From an uncultured Phascolarctobacterium sp. (lineage in GTDB: Bacteria; Bacillota; Negativicutes; Acidaminococcales; Acidaminococcaceae), in NCBI GenBank assembly GCA_949299135.1, contig CASFZG010000013.1:1-35671 (forward strand): DNA of 35,671 bases. The letters are read 5' to 3'. The position numbers were made by a program, and so were the translations under genes. Below are positions 7,284 through 14,859 of this stretch, one piece after another (the first letter of the stretch is position 1; every line of letters begins with the position of its first letter). The notes beneath the pieces are model-generated. The model saw only the letters and a list, made by a program, of their open reading frames with translations, had not been told where the DNA came from and did no database searches.

Positions 7284-8786
7284 ATGTTAAGTGACGACAG
7301 GCTTCGCAGTCCCGCACTGTTTGAAAAAATTGCAACGCCGGAGCAGGCAGCCGCGCTGATTGAAGATGGCATGAACGTCGGCGTCGGCGGTTTTACGCCG
7401 TCCGGTTATCCCAAAAAGACCACGATGGCACTTGCCAAAGCCATCAAAAACGGTAAAAAATGCCGCATCAATATCTGGAGCGGCGCTTCCGTCGGGCCGG
7501 AAATTGAAGAAGAACTGGCAGCGGTGGACGGCGTTAAAAGCCGTATGCCGTATTATGCGGCGTCCAATAAATCCATGCGGGCAGGCATTAACGGCGGCAA
7601 AATTGATTATATTGATTTGCATTTAAGCCATTTTGCCCAGCAGGTGGATTACGGCTTCTTCGGCGATGTTGATATTGCCATTGTGGAAGCAGCGGCCATT
7701 AACGCCGACGGCAGCATTGTGCTTGGTCCCGGCGTCGGCAACATACCGATGTTTGTAAAGCACGCCAAAAAAGTAATTGTGGAAGTTAACACCACCATTC
7801 CGCTTTCCATGGAGGGAATGCACGATATTTATATCTGCGAAAAGCCGCCGTTTAGAAAAGAAATACCCATTTACCACGTCGGTGACCGTATCGGTTCGCC
7901 GTATATGGCGTGCGGGCTGGATAAAATTGCCTGCATTGTGGAATCGGACATAGTCGACCATGTGCGCAACCTGAACGCGCCTGATGAAAACAGCATCAAG
8001 ATAGCAGAGTATCTGGTTGAATTTTTGGAAAACGAGCAAAAGCATGGGCGCCTGCCGCAGGAGATGCTGCCCATTCAGTCCGGCGTCGGTAGTATTTCCA
8101 ACGCTGTCTTAATGGGGCTTTCCAAATCGAAATACGAAAATTTAAAAATGTATTCCGAAATTTTGCAGGACGCGGTGTTCAGCCTTATAAAAATGGGCAA
8201 GGTGTCGCAGGCATCAGGCTGCGCCTTTACGCCGTCGCCCAATGTGTGGAAAATGTATAACGAAGACCCGGATTTATACCGCAAAAGCATTGTGCTGCGC
8301 CCGCTGGATATCAGCAACAACCCGGAAGTCATCCGCCGTTTGGGCGTAATTTCCATCAATACGCCGCTGGAGTTTGACATTTACGGTCAGGCGAACAGCA
8401 CGCACGTTATGGGCGCGCAGATGATGAACGGCATTGGCGGCAGCGGCGACTATATGCGCAACGGCTACATTACTATTTTCTGCACGCCGTCCACGGCAAA
8501 GGGCGGCAGCATATCCAGCGTAGTGCCGATGGTAACGCACGCCGACCACACCGAACACGACACGATGATATTCATTACCGAGCAGGGCGTCGCCGATATC
8601 CGCGGTTCATCGCCGGTGAAGCGCGCCAAGCTGATTATAGAAAAATGCGCCCACCCCGATTATAAGGCGCAGCTTTTGGAATACTTGCAGCAGGCACAGC
8701 GAAAAAACGCACATATGCCTGTGGATCTGGCGCATGCGTTTGATATGCAGGCACATTACGAAAAATACGGCACGATGAAGGCTTAA
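7284..8786 (+). CDS. Acetyl-CoA hydrolase/CoA-transferase family protein (succinate CoA-transferase-like)
   Basis: 500 residues, the length of the single-chain class I CoA-transferases such as AarC, Cat1 and ScpC. Landmarks: [15 protein letters not shown] near residue 30; [15 protein letters not shown] (265-279); [12 protein letters not shown], whose Glu292 is in the position of the catalytic glutamate that forms the CoA thioester; and [13 protein letters not shown] (about 382-394), the glycine-rich oxyanion loop. It should move CoA from an acyl-CoA donor to a carboxylic acid, with succinate, acetate or propionate the usual partners. The start is ATG 7284 with AAGGGAG five bases upstream; an in-frame GTG at 7260 lacks a site. 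First gene of a three-gene operon; in this context it probably activates the acid that the mutase acts on. Confidence 0.88.
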   Translation: MLSDDRLRSPALFEKIATPEQAAALIEDGMNVGVGGFTPSGYPKKTTMALAKAIKNGKKCRINIWSGASVGPEIEEELAAVDGVKSRMPYYAASNKSMRAGINGGKIDYIDLHLSHFAQQVDYGFFGDVDIAIVEAAAINADGSIVLGPGVGNIPMFVKHAKKVIVEVNTTIPLSMEGMHDIYICEKPPFRKEIPIYHVGDRIGSPYMACGLDKIACIVESDIVDHVRNLNAPDENSIKIAEYLVEFLENEQKHGRLPQEMLPIQSGVGSISNAVLMGLSKSKYENLKMYSEILQDAVFSLIKMGKVSQASGCAFTPSPNVWKMYNEDPDLYRKSIVLRPLDISNNPEVIRRLGVISINTPLEFDIYGQANSTHVMGAQMMNGIGGSGDYMRNGYITIFCTPSTAKGGSISSVVPMVTHADHTEHDTMIFITEQGVADIRGSSPVKRAKLIIEKCAHPDYKAQLLEYLQQAQRKNAHMPVDLAHAFDMQAHYEKYGTMKA

Positions 8787-8797
8787 GGAGGATTACC

Positions 8798-10447
8798 ATG
8801 GATAAAGAAAAATTACAGCAGGGTTTGGCAGAATACGACGCGAAGGTTGCCAAAGCAACGGCGAAATTTCCGGAACGCAAGGAGTTTGCGGCGCAGCGTT
8901 TATATACGCCGCTGGATGTAGAAGGCTTTGACTACGGCGAAAAGCTCGGCTTCCCGGGGCAGTATCCGTTTACGCGCGGCGTGCAGCCGACAATGTACCG
9001 CGGACGCCTGTGGACGATGCGCGCTTATGCCGGTTTCGCTACGGCGGAAGAAACAAACGCCCGCTATAAATATCTGCTGGAAGCAGGGCAGACCGGCCTT
9101 TCCGTTGCGATGGATTTGCCGACGCAGATTGGCCTTGACAGCGACCACGAATTAAGCCACGGCGAAGTTGGCAAGGTTGGCGTTGCTATTGATTCGCTGG
9201 CCGATATGGAAGCGCTGTTTGACGGTATCCCGCTGGATAAGGTCAGCACTTCCATGACTATTAACGGACCGGCGGCGGTGCTTTTAGCCATGTACGTTGC
9301 CGTTGCCGAAAAGCAGGGCGTTGCGCCGGAAGCCTTGAAAGGCACAATCCAGAACGACATTTTGAAAGAATATATCGCGCGCGGCACTTATATTTTCCCG
9401 CCGCGTCCGTCCATGCGCTTAATTACCGATACTTTTGAATACTGCTCCAAAAACATCCCCAAATGGAACACCATCAGCGTAGGCGCGTACCATATCCGCG
9501 AAGCAGGCGCTTCCGAAGTGCAGGAAATTGCCTTTGCCTTTGCCAACGCTATGGCGTATATTGACGCCGCGATTAAAGCAGGGCAGAAGGTTGACGACTT
9601 TGCCCCCGGCATCAGCTGGATTTTTACGGCGGGGCTTGATTTCTTCAGCGAAGTTGCCAAGTTCCGTGCGGCACGCCGCCTGTGGGCGCGCATTATGAAA
9701 GAACGCTACGGCGCGACCGTGCCCAAAGCGCAGATGTTGCGCGTGCATGTGCATACGGCAGGCAGCGTTTTAACCGCACAGCAGCCGCTTAATAACGTGG
9801 TGCGCATTACCTGGCAGGCTATGAGCGCCGTTCTCGGCGGCATTCAGTCCATGGCGTGCTGTGCTTACGACGAAGCCATTGCCCTGCCGACGGAAGAAAG
9901 TGCAACTTTGGCCCTGCGCACGCAGCAGTTGTTGGCTTACGAAAGCGGCGTAACCGATACCATTGACCCGCTGGCAGGTTCTTATTATATCGAAAGTCTG
10001 ACCGACAAAATCGAGCAGGAAGCTTACGAATACATTGCCAAAATTGATAAAATGGGCGGCGCCGTTGCGGCAATCGAACAGGGCTACATGCAGCAGGAAA
10101 TGGCGGCGCACGCTTACGAATACCAGCACGATGTAGAGCTTGGCAAACGCACCGTTATCGGCGTCAACAAATTTGCCGATAACAAAAAAATGGCAGAGCA
10201 GGATGTGCTGACTGCCGATTTAAGTGTGGGCGAGCGCCAGGTGGCACGCCTGAACAAAATGAAAGCAGGGCGCGACAACGCAGCCGTTCAGGCATCGCTT
10301 GCCAAACTGTGCGAAGCTGCCAAAGGCACGGAAAACCTGATGCCGTACCTCATCGACGCCGTTAAAACTTACGCAACGCTCGGCGAAATCTGTGGCGTAC
10401 TGCGCGAAGAATTTGGCGAATACAAACAAAGCGGCAGCATGTTTTAA
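8798..10447 (+). CDS. Divergent methylmalonyl-CoA-mutase-type acyl-CoA mutase, large subunit, without B12-binding domain
   Basis: 549 residues covering the substrate-binding barrel of the adenosylcobalamin-dependent acyl-CoA mutases ([20 protein letters not shown], then [20 protein letters not shown]). The C-terminal cobalamin domain is absent, so a separate small subunit is needed; none is in the window. Aligned from memory with Propionibacterium MutB, it keeps the residues matching Tyr89 (Y77), Gln197 (Q185), Arg207 (R195), His244 (H232), His328 (H317) and Glu370 (E359). Tyr plus Arg are the pair that recognises a carboxylate in methylmalonyl-CoA, whereas isobutyryl-CoA mutase has Phe and Gln. 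However Gln88 is Ala76, Arg283 is Gly271, Gln330 is His319 and Asn366 is Cys355. It is therefore a paralogue, perhaps with another substrate. It begins 11 bases after the CoA-transferase stop, with AAGGAGG upstream. Confidence 0.85.
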   Translation: MDKEKLQQGLAEYDAKVAKATAKFPERKEFAAQRLYTPLDVEGFDYGEKLGFPGQYPFTRGVQPTMYRGRLWTMRAYAGFATAEETNARYKYLLEAGQTGLSVAMDLPTQIGLDSDHELSHGEVGKVGVAIDSLADMEALFDGIPLDKVSTSMTINGPAAVLLAMYVAVAEKQGVAPEALKGTIQNDILKEYIARGTYIFPPRPSMRLITDTFEYCSKNIPKWNTISVGAYHIREAGASEVQEIAFAFANAMAYIDAAIKAGQKVDDFAPGISWIFTAGLDFFSEVAKFRAARRLWARIMKERYGATVPKAQMLRVHVHTAGSVLTAQQPLNNVVRITWQAMSAVLGGIQSMACCAYDEAIALPTEESATLALRTQQLLAYESGVTDTIDPLAGSYYIESLTDKIEQEAYEYIAKIDKMGGAVAAIEQGYMQQEMAAHAYEYQHDVELGKRTVIGVNKFADNKKMAEQDVLTADLSVGERQVARLNKMKAGRDNAAVQASLAKLCEAAKGTENLMPYLIDAVKTYATLGEICGVLREEFGEYKQSGSMF

Positions 10448-10471
10448 TGACAGAAAGCAGGTGAACAGCTT

Positions 10472-11836
10472 ATGAACGAAACTGCTCAACTGGCAAAATT
10501 TACGGCGGAAATGACTTATGATAAGCTGCCCCCGCAGGCGGTTGCGGTTGCCAAACAGTGCATTCTGGACTGGCTCGGCGTTGCCATCCGCGGCGCGCAC
10601 GAAGAACCGGCAAAAATTTTACGCAGCGTGGCGCTGAAAATGTGCGGCATGGGAGACGCAACCGTGTTTGACGGCGGCAGCAGGCGCATCGATGCTTACA
10701 ATGCGGCCATGGTTAACGGCGCGGCGTCCCATACGCTTGATTTTGACGATTTGCACAACGCTTCCATCATCCACCTGGCAACGGTGGTTATACCGGCGGC
10801 AATGGCCGTGGCGGAAGCGGAACATAAAAGCGGAAAGGCTTTGCTGGCGGCGGTGTGCGCCGGTTACGAAGCAGGCGCGCGTGCGGGCGAAGCGATTATA
10901 CCGGAATCCTATTTTTACTGGCATACTACCGGCACGGCAGGCATCTTTGGCAGTGCGGCGGCAGCGGCGTCCCTGCTGGGGCTTACGGCGGAACAGACCA
11001 ACATGTGCCTTGGCAGCGCCGGTACGCAGGCAGCCGGACTGTGGGAATTTTTAAAAGAAGGCGCGATGAGCAAGGCGCTGCATTCCGCCAAAGCGGCAAG
11101 TGCGGGCGTATTTTCGGCATACCTTGCGCAAAACGGCTTTACGGCGGCAAGCGCGATTTTGGAAGGAGAAAAAGGTTTTTGTCCAGCTCTTTCGGAAGCT
11201 CCGCGGCTGGAAAAAATTACGGAGAACCTTACCTATGCCGATTTAAAAATCCAGCATAACTCCTTTAAGCCTTACGCTTGCTGCAAGCACGCCCATGCCG
11301 CAATTTACGGCGCGCAGGTTTTGCGCGGCAGGCACGGCATAACGCCGGATATTATTGAGAGTGTGGAGCTTAAAGTTAACAACATTACCGATTTTCTCAT
11401 CAACAACCCTGCGCCGCAGAATGTGTACGGCTGCAAATTCAGCATACAGTACTGCGTGGCGGCGGCATTGTTGTACGGGCGCGTCGGCATCGACGAATTC
11501 AGCGCACAGGTACGTGAAAGCGAAGCCATGCAGCAGCTGATGGAAAAAATTACCGTTACTAAAGATGCGGAGCAGGAAGCCATCAACAAAGCCGCGCCCG
11601 ATAAACTGGCGTCTGAAATCATCATTATCTTAAAAGAGGGCACGCAGTACGCTATGCAGGTTGATTACCCCAAAGGCGACCCCGATAACCCGATGAGCTG
11701 GGAAGAAAGCGCGGAAAAATTTATGACGCTTGCCGAACCAATCTGCGGCAGGCAAAAAGCGGAAGCGTTATGCGCTCTGGTTAAAAATTTGGACGAAGCG
11801 GACGACGTAGCGGCAGAAATTAAGAAAATTTTTTAA
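10472..11836 (+). CDS. MmgE/PrpD family protein (putative dehydratase, decarboxylase or epimerase)
   Basis: 454 residues, normal length. Family landmarks in order: NGAASHTLDFDD (82-93), His101, WHTTGTAGIFGSAAAAASLL (150-169), KALHSAKAASAGVFSAYLAQ (from 201) and KPYACCKHAHAA (266-277). The family includes 2-methylcitrate dehydratase (PrpD), cis-aconitate decarboxylase and iminodisuccinate epimerase. Residues matching His103, His159, Lys207 and Lys272 of cis-aconitate decarboxylase are present, but its His277 position is Cys271, so that activity cannot be assigned. The usual HPG or HPS after the first motif is changed to HLA. Third gene of the operon, 24 bases behind the mutase and followed by a terminator. 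I infer that it handles a di- or tricarboxylic acid linked to the mutase substrate. Confidence 0.85.
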   Translation: MNETAQLAKFTAEMTYDKLPPQAVAVAKQCILDWLGVAIRGAHEEPAKILRSVALKMCGMGDATVFDGGSRRIDAYNAAMVNGAASHTLDFDDLHNASIIHLATVVIPAAMAVAEAEHKSGKALLAAVCAGYEAGARAGEAIIPESYFYWHTTGTAGIFGSAAAAASLLGLTAEQTNMCLGSAGTQAAGLWEFLKEGAMSKALHSAKAASAGVFSAYLAQNGFTAASAILEGEKGFCPALSEAPRLEKITENLTYADLKIQHNSFKPYACCKHAHAAIYGAQVLRGRHGITPDIIESVELKVNNITDFLINNPAPQNVYGCKFSIQYCVAAALLYGRVGIDEFSAQVRESEAMQQLMEKITVTKDAEQEAINKAAPDKLASEIIIILKEGTQYAMQVDYPKGDPDNPMSWEESAEKFMTLAEPICGRQKAEALCALVKNLDEADDVAAEIKKIF

Positions 11837-11846
11837 TTGATTAAAC

Positions 11847-11890
11847 AAAAATAACAGCTTGCTGTAAAAATACGGCAGGCTGTTATTTTC
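11847..11890 (+). terminator. Terminator of the CoA-transferase/mutase/MmgE operon
   Basis: AAAATAACAGC (11848-11858) pairs with GCTGTTATTTT (11879-11889), the 3' arm supplying the T-rich tail. The AT-rich stretch 11891-12020 that follows shows no gene. Confidence 0.75.
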
Positions 11891-12022
11891 ATTTGTAAAA
11901 TTTCTATTATATTTAATATAATAAATTTTATCTTAAATATTAAAAAAGAGGCAACTTTTATTTAAATTACGTTATTTTGCATAAAATATAAAATTTTTGT
12001 GGCTAAAATCTCAAAAATCGTG

Positions 12023-12028
12023 TATAAT
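12023..12028 (+). promoter_or_regulatory. Possible -10 box of the XRE regulator gene
   Basis: A perfect TATAAT preceded by TG, about 100 bases before the ATG. No good -35 lies 16-18 bp upstream, so this is tentative. Confidence 0.35.
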
Positions 12029-12126
12029 AATTTAGTAGTTAAAGTAAAAGCAATCTTTTAGCGGTTTTACCCGAAAGATAAATGAAGAAGTAATCGCAAA
12101 TTAAGTCCAAACAAGGGGGAATTCTT

Positions 12127-12453
12127 ATGTCTGTACAGCGAGTTATAGACAACAAAAAAATCGGCGCCAACATCAGGTTGGCACGTGTCAAAAAAATGAT
12201 GAGCCAATCCGAGCTTGCCAAGCTTCTGGGCGTAACACAAACGCACATGAGCAATCTGGAGCGCGGACGCTGCGGCATTACCGTAACCATGCTTAACCAG
12301 CTTACCAATCTTTTTGATGTGGAAACTGATTCGCTTTTATACGGTACTCCTGCCATCCGCCCCAAGGCGGAAGCAGCAGAGCTTGACGGCGGCATAGAAA
12401 ATTATACCCTTGGGGACTTAATTAAAGCGGCAAAACTTTTGAACGGACAGTAA
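12127..12453 (+). CDS. XRE-family transcriptional regulator
   Basis: 108 residues. Residues 12-66 form a Cro/CI-type helix-turn-helix (IGANIRLARVKKMMSQSELA, then VTQTHMSNLERGRCGITVTM) with the usual five-helix pattern; the tail (GGIENYTLGDLIKAAKLLNG) may dimerise or bind a ligand. The ATG at 12127 has AAGGGGG upstream. It stands alone between two terminators with a long AT-rich upstream region, so it probably controls itself or distant genes. No phage or plasmid genes are near. Target unknown. Confidence 0.85.
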   Translation: MSVQRVIDNKKIGANIRLARVKKMMSQSELAKLLGVTQTHMSNLERGRCGITVTMLNQLTNLFDVETDSLLYGTPAIRPKAEAAELDGGIENYTLGDLIKAAKLLNGQ

Positions 12454-12459
12454 AAAATA

Positions 12460-12496
12460 CCGGCACTGCCTAATGCGGCAATGCCGGTTCTTTTTA
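12460..12496. terminator. Bidirectional terminator after the XRE gene
   Basis: CCGGCACTGCC pairs with GGCAATGCCGG (one C-A mismatch) around TAATGC, followed by TTCTTTTT. It also ends the convergent small membrane protein gene whose stop is at 12494. Confidence 0.8.
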
Positions 12497-12718
12497 TTTG
12501 TTTTTCGGGTTTAAAAACTTGTTCCAGCTGTAGCCGAACACTGCACCGGCGATAACCGCCGTGCCCCAAGCCAGCCTGATTGCATAAGCTTCAAGGCCGA
12601 ACATCCCCAGAAGGGTGTAGCACAAAAGTCCAACTACCAGCATTACAATGGGCAGCGTTATTAAAAACATTGTTCCGGCAAAGCCGCTTGTCATGCGCTT
12701 TAAAAAATCTTCAAACAT
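12494..12718 (-). CDS. Small membrane protein of unknown function
   Basis: 74 residues with two hydrophobic helices (about 14-40, starting GTMFLITLPIVMLVVGLL, and 44-64, ending WGTAVIAGAVFGYSW), a charged N-terminus and a Lys/Asn-rich tail, so both ends probably face the cytoplasm. AGGTGG lies upstream of the ATG at 12718. No family recognised. It is transcribed alone, away from the HAD phosphatase gene. Confidence 0.6.
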   Translation of the reverse strand: MFEDFLKRMTSGFAGTMFLITLPIVMLVVGLLCYTLLGMFGLEAYAIRLAWGTAVIAGAVFGYSWNKFLNPKNK

Positions 12719-12797
12719 AATTCTACCACCTGAAAATATTGCTGATACTATTATACTTTAGCGGCGCGCAAAAGCAAAGCTTTTTGTGGCGGCGGTG

Positions 12798-12806
12798 TGA
12801 TATAAT
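12798..12806 (+). promoter_or_regulatory. Extended -10 promoter of the HAD phosphatase gene
   Basis: TGATATAAT: TG, one base, then consensus TATAAT (12801-12806). No clear -35, as is common with the extended element. Transcription would start near 12813, about 27 bases before the ATG. Confidence 0.5.
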
Positions 12807-12839
12807 AAAACTATACTTATATAAGGAAGGTGCAATACC

Positions 12840-13655
12840 ATGCAGATAAAACTCATCGCCAGCGATATGGACGATACGCTTTTAAATAATAACCGCCAGA
12901 TTTCCCCGCGCAACGAGGCCGCTATCAAAAAAGCCATTGAGGCAGGCATTGTTTTTACGCTTGCTTCCGGGCGCATGTATTGTTCCATGCAGCCTTACGC
13001 GCAAAAGCTGGGTCTTGATGTGCCGCTGGTATCCTACAACGGGGCGCTGGTAAAAGGCGCGCTCAGCGGCAAGGTTTACGTTAACCATCCGCTGAAGCTG
13101 GAAACGGCACTGGCGCTTCTGGACTACGTTAAACAGCAGGGGCATTATGTGCAGGTTTACATGGGCGACAAGCTTTATGTTAAGGAAGAAAACGAATATT
13201 CGCGCCGCTATGCGGAAATCTCCGGCATTCAGCCTATTGCGCTGGGCGAGGATATTTATCATATTACCGAAGCGCCTAATAAACTGCTTTTGATGACAAC
13301 CAGCGATAAATTTGAAGCGACCTGGCAGGACGTTGCCGAAAAATTTAAAGGCAAGGTAGATGTAACCAGCTCCAAGGATAATTATCTGGAACTGATGGAA
13401 CCGGGCGTAAACAAATGGCAGGCAGTTAAGCAGCTTGCTGAAAGCTTCGGCATCAAGCCGGAAGAAATTATGTGCATCGGCGACAGCAATAATGATTTAA
13501 GCATGATTAAAAACGCCGGTCTTGGCGTGGCAGTAGCCAATGCCAAACCGCAGGTGCAGCGCGAGGCCAAAATGATAACCGCCAGCAACGACAACGACGG
13601 CGTCGGCCTTGCGATTGAAAATATCCTTACTGCACAGGTGCAGGTGCCGGAGTGA
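12840..13655 (+). CDS. Cof-type HAD-IIB family phosphatase
   Basis: 271 residues, typical for the family. Motif I is SDMDDTLLNN (nucleophile Asp10, acid Asp12), motif II is TLASGRM, and motif IV is CIGDSNNDLSMI near residue 220; the large type-IIB cap lies between motifs II and IV. Such enzymes dephosphorylate sugar phosphates, flavin or pyridoxal phosphates in the cytoplasm, and sequence alone does not give the substrate. AAGGAAGGTG precedes the ATG. No clear terminator follows; the promoter of the toxin-antitoxin-like pair begins 16 bases after the stop. Confidence 0.88.
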   Translation: MQIKLIASDMDDTLLNNNRQISPRNEAAIKKAIEAGIVFTLASGRMYCSMQPYAQKLGLDVPLVSYNGALVKGALSGKVYVNHPLKLETALALLDYVKQQGHYVQVYMGDKLYVKEENEYSRRYAEISGIQPIALGEDIYHITEAPNKLLLMTTSDKFEATWQDVAEKFKGKVDVTSSKDNYLELMEPGVNKWQAVKQLAESFGIKPEEIMCIGDSNNDLSMIKNAGLGVAVANAKPQVQREAKMITASNDNDGVGLAIENILTAQVQVPE

Positions 13656-13670
13656 AGTGGCATAGTATTA

Positions 13671-13699
13671 TTTACAAACCAATTTAAATAAGTTATAAT
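13671..13699 (+). promoter_or_regulatory. Strong promoter of the GNAT toxin-antitoxin-like pair
   Basis: TTTACA (13671-13676), exactly 17 bp, TATAAT (13694-13699). The transcript would start near 13706 and carry a leader of about 130 bases before the first ORF. Within the leader GTGGT and ACCAC (13729-13733, 13747-13751) can pair across an SD-like GAGGTGG. Confidence 0.65.
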
Positions 13700-13835
13700 A
13701 TAAATGCAAAACAAATAATTTATCCGAGGTGGTAAATTACGTTGCAACCACACACCATTTGGGTCAAAAGAGATGCAGGAGCGGCGACGTCTGCCGGGTA
13801 AATTAAAAGAGCGTTTATAGAAAGGATGTGAGCGC

Positions 13836-14009
13836 ATGGCTACAAGTTCTTTTGACAAAAGGTTTGTTCTTTCAAATGAAAATGAAGTTAAGCGTTTTTA
13901 TGAATCCTTAAACGCTTTAAAAAAAGTAAAAAGAATAAATACTTCCTTAACTTCTTTGGAAAAAGAAAGAGAGGCTGAAAAAAAATTACGCCTGTTGTTT
14001 TCCCGTTAA
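13836..14009 (+). CDS. Short putative antitoxin of a GNAT toxin-antitoxin pair
   Basis: 57 residues, beginning MATSSFDKRFVLSNENEVKR and ending EAEKKLRLLFSR. It is short, charged and mostly helical, with an N-terminal strand-like patch (SFDKRFVLS) and a basic helix (NALKKVKRIN). This shape fits small type II antitoxins, though it is not the ribbon-helix-helix DUF1778 family usually paired with GNAT toxins. GAAAGGATGTGAG gives the ribosome binding site before the ATG. It ends 14 bases before the nearest ATG of the GNAT gene and may overlap that gene if the toxin starts earlier. Both genes are clearly more AT-rich than their neighbours, suggesting acquisition. The antitoxin role is inferred from position and size. 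Confidence 0.65.
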   Translation: MATSSFDKRFVLSNENEVKRFYESLNALKKVKRINTSLTSLEKEREAEKKLRLLFSR

Positions 14010-14023
14010 ATAAACTTTTAGCT

Positions 14024-14584
14024 ATGGGTGAGGATAAAACAAAATCATTCATAGCTAATTTTTTATGTAAAAAAGATGAAGATATAGAAAATTTTTTGCA
14101 TAATAAAGCAATAGAATTTGAAAGTAAAGGCAAATCCCGTACATATATAGTTTACGATGAAGATAACGCAAATGCCGATGATTTGCATATATTAGGTTAT
14201 TTTTCATTAGCAATCAGTATACTGGAATTACCGGAAAGATATTCAAATAATAAAATAAAAAATTTGGATGGCATTTCCTCTAAAAAGCATGGTGAAAAGT
14301 TAAAAAGGCTGCCTGCAATTTTAATTGGTCAGTTTGGTAAAAATTCAGTTTATAATGAATTAAGTGGGAACGATTTAATGGATTTTTGCCTTAGTAAAGT
14401 TTTGGAGGGGCAGCGAATTTTAGGTGGCAGAATTGTAATGCTGGAATGCAAAAATGAGCCTAAATTAATAAAATTTTATAAAAGCATTGGTTTTGTTCCT
14501 GTGACTGATACGCCGGATAATAATAGTTTGTTGGTTTTTAACAGAATTTTAAGATTTGAAGAAATAAGAAGTACCGATATTTGA
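14024..14584 (+). CDS. GNAT-family acetyltransferase, probable toxin
   Basis: 186 residues from the first ATG. It resembles the GNAT proteins of toxin-antitoxin pairs: DIENFLHNKAIEFESKGKSR, ILGYFSLAISILELPE, PAILIGQFGKNS (acetyl-CoA loop), then ILGGRIVMLECKNEPKLIKF and FYKSIGFVPV. Known members acetylate aminoacyl-tRNA and stop translation; here that is inference. The start is in doubt. The ATG at 14024 has no Shine-Dalgarno, and the reading frame continues upstream (ITPVVFPLNKLLA) with family-like residues back to an ATT at 13985, which does have AGAGAGG ten bases upstream. Alternatively a -1 frameshift on A-AAA-AAA (13979-13985) would fuse it to the antitoxin. AT-rich relative to flanks; no clear terminator follows. 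Confidence 0.72.
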   Translation: MGEDKTKSFIANFLCKKDEDIENFLHNKAIEFESKGKSRTYIVYDEDNANADDLHILGYFSLAISILELPERYSNNKIKNLDGISSKKHGEKLKRLPAILIGQFGKNSVYNELSGNDLMDFCLSKVLEGQRILGGRIVMLECKNEPKLIKFYKSIGFVPVTDTPDNNSLLVFNRILRFEEIRSTDI

Positions 14585-14635
14585 TTCTATGATTATTTAA
14601 AATTGAAAATTTTGTAAAAATTTAACATTAGTGGC

Positions 14636-14664
14636 TTGAATTTTCAGAAAATAAGGAGTAAAAT
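14636..14664 (+). promoter_or_regulatory. Promoter of the first SLH porin gene
   Basis: TTGAAT (14636-14641), 17-bp spacer, TAAAAT (14659-14664). Transcription would start near 14671 and give a leader of about 190 bases. The sequence 14585-14635 is AT-rich with no gene. Confidence 0.45.
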
Positions 14665-14711
14665 ATAGGTAAGTTGAGTGAGACTGAGGAGTCACTTGAC
14701 TATTGTTATTG

Positions 14712-14859
14712 TTTATAAAGTGCCTAAAGGTAAAAAATGTTGAAGTAATTGGTTTGCAGAGTAGAGGAAACCAGGAGACTCGCACGAAGCGGCTGACGAA
14801 AAGACAGGCTTTATCCGCAGGCGTTTTATAAAAATAAAATTCCTGAGGAGGAATACATT
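14712..14859 (+). promoter_or_regulatory. Conserved 5' leader of porin 1
   Basis: This non-coding leader is nearly identical to 16325-16472 before porin 2, notably GCAGAGTAGAGGAAACCAGG, AGACTCGCACGAAGC and TTTATCCGCAGGCGTTTTAT. The conservation without coding potential suggests a regulatory or stabilising RNA. Immediately before the ATG, ATTCCT (14839-14844) pairs perfectly with AGGAAT (14849-14854) around a GAGG loop, placing the Shine-Dalgarno inside a small hairpin. I do not recognise a known riboswitch class. Confidence 0.55.

Noticed and set aside
8798..10447. Naming the mutase as ordinary methylmalonyl-CoA mutase large subunit.
   Set aside because: Several nearly invariant active-site residues differ and the small subunit is missing, so only the family is claimed.
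7287..11643. Long antisense and alternate-frame ORFs across the mutase island.
   Set aside because: They overlap well-supported genes, have no ribosome sites and show low-complexity or Cys/His/Arg-rich composition typical of shadow frames in GC-rich coding DNA.
10472..11836. Naming the MmgE/PrpD gene as cis-aconitate decarboxylase (itaconate synthesis).
   Set aside because: Several catalytic positions agree but the His277 position is Cys and the family is functionally broad.
14597..14785. Minus-strand ORF starting MRVSWFPLLCK, with a similar one at 16159-16398.
   Set aside because: They lie antisense to the two conserved porin leaders; the shared N-terminus only reflects the repeated leader, the rest is AT-rich and unlike each other, and neither has a ribosome binding site.
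14740..14830. A c-di-GMP (GEMM) or other known riboswitch in the porin leader.
   Set aside because: The GEMM core sequence and its tetraloop/receptor pattern are not present; no other known class matched by eye.
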